Shown here piece by piece: positions 59,246-64,000 of a stretch of DNA of 64,000 nt. The stretch is from Stereum hirsutum FP-91666 SS1 (lineage: Eukaryota; Basidiomycota; Agaricomycetes; Russulales; Stereaceae). The translations under genes and the position numbers were made by a program. Every line of letters starts with the position of its first letter. Within the stretch, counting starts at the first letter, position 1. Location of the stretch: NCBI RefSeq assembly GCF_000264905.1, contig NW_006763158.1:1-64000 (forward strand). Direction: 5' to 3'. A model generated the notes under the pieces. The model made no database searches and was not told the DNA's origin. It worked only from the letters and a program-made list of their open reading frames with translations.

Positions 59246-61431
59246 TCATCGTATCCAGTTCACGCCCTGTGGATGCTCGCTCTCGTCGGTGCTGCAAGTG
59301 GTGGACTGCACGGAGATCTCACCCGACAATTTCGAGGCCTGCTTGAGTATACCGACCAATATATCCTGCAATCTCTCCGCCAGCGATTCCAAAAACTGTA
59401 GGGGAACTCCGACAGGAGGCGGATACCATGGATGGATTGTCGAGTGACTTTCGGATAAGATGATGTTCGGAGGACCTTTGACCGGCGGGTGAGGGCTCTG
59501 TGGCGGGTCCGACTCATGCTGGTCGTCAGAAAGTAAGTAGCGGTACAGCTGCCAACAGCACCAACAACACTTCTTGCTGACGGCGATCGGAGTCTTATCT
59601 GTCTAACAGACGAGCAACCCAAGGAGCATTAGGAACGAACCACGTTCCGACGAGACGACGACGAACTTGAAATACTCTGACAAGCGCAGGTCGAGTCTCC
59701 GCGCTGACATCCAATGAAGAGCTCTCCGCTGCGGATGGCGAACAGAAAGTACGTGCGAGGCCCATCATGAGTGCTTCTGCGTGCACCGAAGCGTCAGTCA
59801 CAGACCATGATCCCAACTTGAAGTCAGTCTCAAGGAACGCTGCGGCCTCAGCCTTCGTCCCGTACATCAAGGTGGTCAAGGAACGTACTTTTAAAGTTGG
59901 CAAGTGCGTTATCGAGGGGCGGGAATGAAGGACGAGGGGTGGTGATAAGATATGCATGGACAGGGAGCGGGAGAGGATGGGCGGAGAGATAATCTACAGC
60001 CGTGGTCCAGGCGACGATAGTCTTCAGATAACAAATGATGATGTCGGCAGGAGAGTTGAGTATGAGGTCTTCGATGAAAACTGTGAGAACACAATAAATA
60101 CCATCAGAATACGCGCTTGACAGGTTGCAGTGCCTCGAGCGCCGACATAACCATCGTTTTGCTCGTCGTTATCCCGCGCATCCTCCAGCGTCTCTTCTTC
60201 ATTCTCCGGCGCCTCCTCCGCTACCCTGTCGCCGCCAGGACCCACGTTCCCTGCATCTGTACCGCCTATTACACGTTCACCATTCGCACAATCAACAGGG
60301 CGGATCATGCTGCAAACTGAGAAAGAGAGAGACGTACGTTCGGTAGAGCTAAGTCCAAGATCGCCCGGCCTGGCCGCGGTCATCTCCCACAATCCATCCG
60401 ACAGTAGAAAATCGACGCTTTCACATTTTAACAAGACACGAAACAACATCAAGTAGTGCACAACTTTCACCACATCCTGCAAGGTAAGCGAGTTTCTAAA
60501 CCTACCCTTCGTGGTCAAGGCCTCCCTCAGGCCCGAGAATGTATCCGTGAGGGCTGCGATCCATCTTCCAACGTTGTCGCGGGTAACCTGGTAAGAGACG
60601 TATGAGCCTGAGGCGGTGCTATTCGCAGATACCGTCTGGGGATGGATGTCATATTTGTTGCGAAGCCAAGTCACCCCGGTTTTGTCGACCTTGAGCTTCC
60701 TCGGAAAAGAAAGTCCTTTGCGGAAGCTGTCGAGAGGGTAGGCAGCGAGGACGTCCATGGGGTGCCTTTTCCAGGTTCTGTTACTCATGAGAATGCGGAC
60801 GGCGATCTTGGGATAAGCGTGGTTCACGATGTACAGGTGAAAACGTTCACAGCGATCCAGGAAGACGCGACTACAGTCGGGAATTTGCAACCTGGGTTTG
60901 TCTACGCGAAATAGCTCAAGAATGGCGAAAATGCGCTTGAAGTGATCATCGGGACTGAAGATGATTAAAACAAGAAATAGTGAGCAGTTGGTCGGAAGTA
61001 AACTCTGAAGGAGTTAGAGGGTCCAGCGAAATGCACTCTTTTTTGGCCCAATCGTTCAGAACCTCCTCACCACTCACAGCTGTTTGCAGAGACTTGATCT
61101 CGGTCGCCTCTGGAGAGAGTGCAGATGTCGTATTCTGACTCACAAGAACGAGTGACTCGATTACTTCAGAGTTGATGTTTGCCGTGAGAGCGATGCCGCG
61201 AGCAGCGAAGGTATCTTTGAAAGAGCCGCTTACTTTCGGAGTCCCGATGGTAAGAAGGGTGGTAATATGCTGTAGAGTTCGGAGCAGTTTGTCTTTCGGA
61301 AGATTTGGCTTTTCCGGCGCGATTGGACGGTGAAAGCGTAAGGCGACAGTCGCGAGGGCTATGAAGATCGGCAGCTCGTTGCGCAGTTCCACAGGGGTTC
61401 CGACATCTTTCAAAGGCTGCATGTCAAGCAT
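59246..61431 (-). CDS. Deaminase-like protein (HAE ... CxxC, resembling fungal OTT_1508-like family)
   Basis: The start at 61431 gives MLDMQPLKDVGTPVELRNE and a long helical N-terminal half over exons 61431-61004 and 60954 onward, with the segment EEAPENEEETLEDARDNDEQ as an acidic linker. The C-terminal part has VTDASVHAEALMMGL, matching the HAE zinc-binding/catalytic motif of the cytidine-deaminase fold, and IAVSKKCCWCCWQLYRYL, which supplies the CxxC pair. This layout resembles the OTT_1508-like deaminases expanded in mushroom genomes. Near 59870-59880, between FKSTFLDHL and AEAAAFLETD, the frame needs a one-base change or an unseen intron, so the gene may be broken. Introns elsewhere keep phase, including a short one of about 41 bp. 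Zinc-dependent deamination of a base or nucleotide is inferred. Confidence 0.55.
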
Positions 61432-61824
61432 CTGCGTTATGTTAGGGTAGAAGAAGTAGGAAGTCCATGAAGATAAACGACTGACAACGACGATGACGAC
61501 TCGGCGACTGCAATGGTGGGACGGAAACCTGAGAAACGGAAAAAAGACGCTCTGGTAACAGTGTGACGTGACGTGACGATCTGTGACGACGCGCGGAGAG
61601 TGCCAGTTTGGCCATCGGAGTGTGGCGCCGCTGCACGGAGGGGTCGATTGGCCTATGCTCAAGCACACAGGTGTCGGGAGGGGCTCAATTTTGCAGGGGG
61701 ATCAATGCTCGATAGTATACAGGTATTGAACGTGCCAAATATAATTTATGGCGGGTGGGCCTACAAGTAATCATGTGCATGTGCTACTTGTATGCTGGTA
61801 CAGGAGATCAAAATAATACATATA

Positions 61825-61915
61825 AAGAGGCCGCGAAGCGGCCCAGAAAAAAAAACATGAGCCAAGGAAGCATACAAACTGTACGGAAAAGTGAAGGCCG
61901 CGAAGCGGCCGCCCA
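61825..61915. repeat. Two identical GGCCGCGAAGCGGCC hairpins
   Basis: The 15-base sequence occurs exactly at 61829-61843 and 61896-61910. Each copy is a perfect 6-bp GC stem with a GAA loop. They are 67 bp apart (start to start) and lie upstream of the deaminase-like gene. Confidence 0.85.
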
Positions 61916-61990
61916 GCAGAGCTACAAGGAGGTGGCGGCGTCTGAGTGCAGGCGGGTGGCGGGAGGTGGCAAGGCGTGACGCAGGCGGAC

Positions 61991-62143
61991 GGGATCGTCT
62001 TTTTTTCTTATCGTATCGTCTTTTTTCCCGTACGAAGGTGGCTTCGCAGGGTGGCTATTCTGGTTAACGCCCCAGCCAAAATGCCCACGAAGCGAGCGCG
62101 AGGGGAAAAAAAGACGATCCCAACGATCAGAAAGACGATACGA
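61991..62143. repeat. Inverted repeat pair built from a GATCGTCTTTTTT motif
   Basis: The 17 bases at 61991-62007 (GGGATCGTCTTTTTTTC) are the exact reverse complement of 62105-62121. A related motif occurs at about 62012-62027 on plus and 62129-62143 on minus, and weaker AAAGACGATT/AAAGACGTT copies at 62340-62370. The pattern of two plus and two minus motifs could be the core of a small palindromic element or a binding-site cluster. Confidence 0.8.
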
Positions 62144-62199
62144 CCGCGAGCGCTTGAGCAGTAGATCAGGCGCCGTCGCGTAGATTATCGCTATCCGGG

Positions 62200-64000
62200 C
62201 GCATTTCGGTACCCGAGCGTTACCTCATATCCATCAGACGCGTCACACCGGAGCATTTTGAAGCAATTCCGGGCGCTCTTCGTTGCAGGAGGTCGTCTCC
62301 TCCAGAGCAAGCATACGAACGAACTAACTTGCGCCACACAAAGACGATTCGTCACAAAAAAGACGTTCTCGGGGCTTGCCGCGTGACAAAATCGTATTTA
62401 TTCCGAGAGAAGGGGGCGAGGCGCCACGCTCGAATTGAAACTCCGCTTTCGATGGGCGCATCCAGCGATCCCTGGGCGATTCAACACTCCAGGCGACCAA
62501 ATACCGTCTATCTCACAAAGATTGAGCGAACGAGCTGGAGGCTCCATCACACGCTCAATATCTCTCAAGACTAAATTACGATCAGGTAGCGTGACAGTGG
62601 CACGTCGCCCAGACGAGAACAACCTCATCCGAGCTCGAGTTAAATTTCCTTCTCTGCTTGCCTCTTAGCGGAATATCATATCACAACAGTTCAGGCTCTG
62701 AAAGGCCGTGCAGAGAACAGGACTACGCTCTACTAGTTTAATAACGGAGATAGAGATTGGGTAGGATCCACTGCATTCTTGCCCGATGGTGAATACAGTG
62801 GCACCTCTCGGTGGAGAATATGTACCCTTGAGATGTACAAAATGGGGGAAGCGGTACTCAGGCCTTCCTCGGTCATTGTGGCCTCGTTCTCTCCGTACGA
62901 CTTTTACCACTGGGCGGCCACATCATATCAGGGCTCCTACTCGCAAAGGAAGGTGCTATTATAGACGACGAACGAGAGTAAAGACAGGCCATTAGACATT
63001 GAAATTCAGAATGTGGACAGGTCACAGGTGGTACAGAAACGCCGTATCCATAAGTAAGAGTAAGTGTGGCAGACGATGTAAACGGAGGCAGCAGAGGCAG
63101 TACGACAGAAAGAAACAAGGTGAGAATGTCCGGGCGCAATGACAGTATGATAATGAAAGTAGAGTCCGAGTCCGAGTCCATAGGATATATCAACAACAGT
63201 AGTGGCGGCATAAGGAGCGTGATGATCTGCAGTTAACAGATGCGGAGCAAACGAGCAAGGGGAGCGAGGCGGACTTCAAATGAGTGGTGCTGATAGCTGC
63301 AACGGGGGTTCAGAGACGAGGAGCAGGACCGAGGCAGGTGGAAGATCCATAGGAACGCGAGAGGTAGACGGTGCGGTACAGGGACTAGAACTAGTAGTGT
63401 TTAGGGTAAGAACGGCAAACCGGGGATACTAGAGGACTGAAGCAGGGAGAATTAGTACGAGAGGATATGTAACGTAAACATGCACCTATACAGCGGATAT
63501 AGAATCAAGGTAATATAATATGGGAATAGGATAGTGTAACACATAGTAGAGGCGATGGTCGAGTGAGAGTCGAAAGCAGAGACAGGTTCAGTCCGAGTGT
63601 TCGAAGACGAGTCCGAGTCTGAGTCCGAAGATGAAGTTTTGAGTCCGGGGCTGAAGGTAAATAGACGAGAGTCAAAACTATGCGATAATAAACGAACAAC
63701 ATGTTGAATGTAAAATAAGTATGTAGTGCAACGGAAGGAAGCGAGGACCGGTGTGTATTGGTATATGTCCGTCCAAGAAAACAGTCCATTGGCGTACTTA
63801 CAATGCTGGTAATATAACAACGGTCGGGGGATGGCGGAGTCACGAGTTAAATGGGGCGATGAGATGGAGACGAGGATAATGGTAAACGAAGAGAGCAGAG
63901 AGTTGGTTGAGTATATGGGGGTCGTGGCGATATTCAGAACAAAGCTTCGGAATTGTCTTACCACCAGTGGACTTCGCAGGGAAGCGAATGAGGGGCGAGC
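62200..64000. other. Right-edge stretch with simple repeats, no gene called
   Basis: Open frames here have biased composition and no domains. A (GAGTCC)n-like tract occurs near 63160-63180 and again near 63610-63630. Nothing else supported. Confidence 0.4.

Noticed and set aside
1..64000. CRISPR arrays, rRNA genes, bacterial operons
   Set aside because: The organism is a eukaryote by intron structure; no regular spacer arrays or rRNA sequence were seen.

Overview
The window looks like nuclear DNA of a mushroom-forming basidiomycete (Agaricomycetes). Genes are split by many short introns of about 47-90 bp that follow fungal splice consensus. The recognisable families are typical of that group: a Tnp2-type (CACTA/Plavaka-like) transposase, a DUF6534 membrane protein, an RlpA-like secreted double-psi beta-barrel protein, multi-intron P450 and O-methyltransferase genes, and degraded TPR and WD40 copies. 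The region is mosaic. Intact genes alternate with decayed copies, a segmental duplication and several kinds of mobile DNA.

Layout. 1-398: start of a short-chain dehydrogenase running off the left edge. 682-10941: a candidate DNA transposon of about 10.26 kb, bounded by 86-bp inverted repeats (82/86 identical) with arrays of a GCAGGT motif just inside. It holds an integrase-like DDE transposase gene (1722-3408) and a large uncharacterised multi-exon gene (5312-9675). 11.0-12.4 kb: decayed TPR gene. 12.5-17.0 kb and 45.6-49.1 kb: two diverged copies of one block carrying uncharacterised genes. 18.0-18.8 kb: relic of an L-fuconate-dehydratase-like (ENOSF1-like) enolase-superfamily gene. 19.1-24.0 kb: a flavin-dependent halogenase and an O-methyltransferase, both apparently intact and divergently transcribed, with an FAD-monooxygenase fragment beyond. 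26.7-31.1 kb: Tnp2 transposase plus a small accessory ORF. 31.3-33.0 kb: an intact gene for a predicted 2-oxoglutarate/Fe(II) dioxygenase-like protein resembling fungal TET/JBP-type enzymes. 33.1-33.5 kb: an array rich in ACGCGT. 34.5-36.3 kb: decayed Lhs1/HYOU1 Hsp70 gene. 37.1-41.3 kb: two intact uncharacterised genes in tandem. 41.7-43.3 kb: DUF6534 membrane protein. 43.8-44.9 kb: relics of a secreted-domain family. 50.6-51.0 kb: a MITE with 27-bp perfect inverted repeats. 51.3-53.6 kb: cytochrome P450. 56.7-57.4 kb: RlpA-like secreted protein. 58.6-59.1 kb: WD40 relic. 59.2-61.4 kb: deaminase-like gene with HAE and CxxC motifs. 61.8-64.0 kb: hairpins, inverted repeats and simple repeats without a convincing gene.

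How the genes may work together. The halogenase and methyltransferase share an 0.8-kb divergent promoter region and probably act in one pathway giving a chlorinated, O-methylated metabolite. The P450, 27 kb away, may or may not belong to it. The other theme is mobile DNA and DNA-acting enzymes: two different transposases, a TET/JBP-like oxygenase beside one of them, and a separate deaminase-like protein. Exon boundaries were worked out by hand from splice sites and reading phase. For the halogenase, methyltransferase, Tnp2 transposase, dioxygenase, RlpA, integrase and the two 37-41 kb genes the joined exons keep one frame to the stop.
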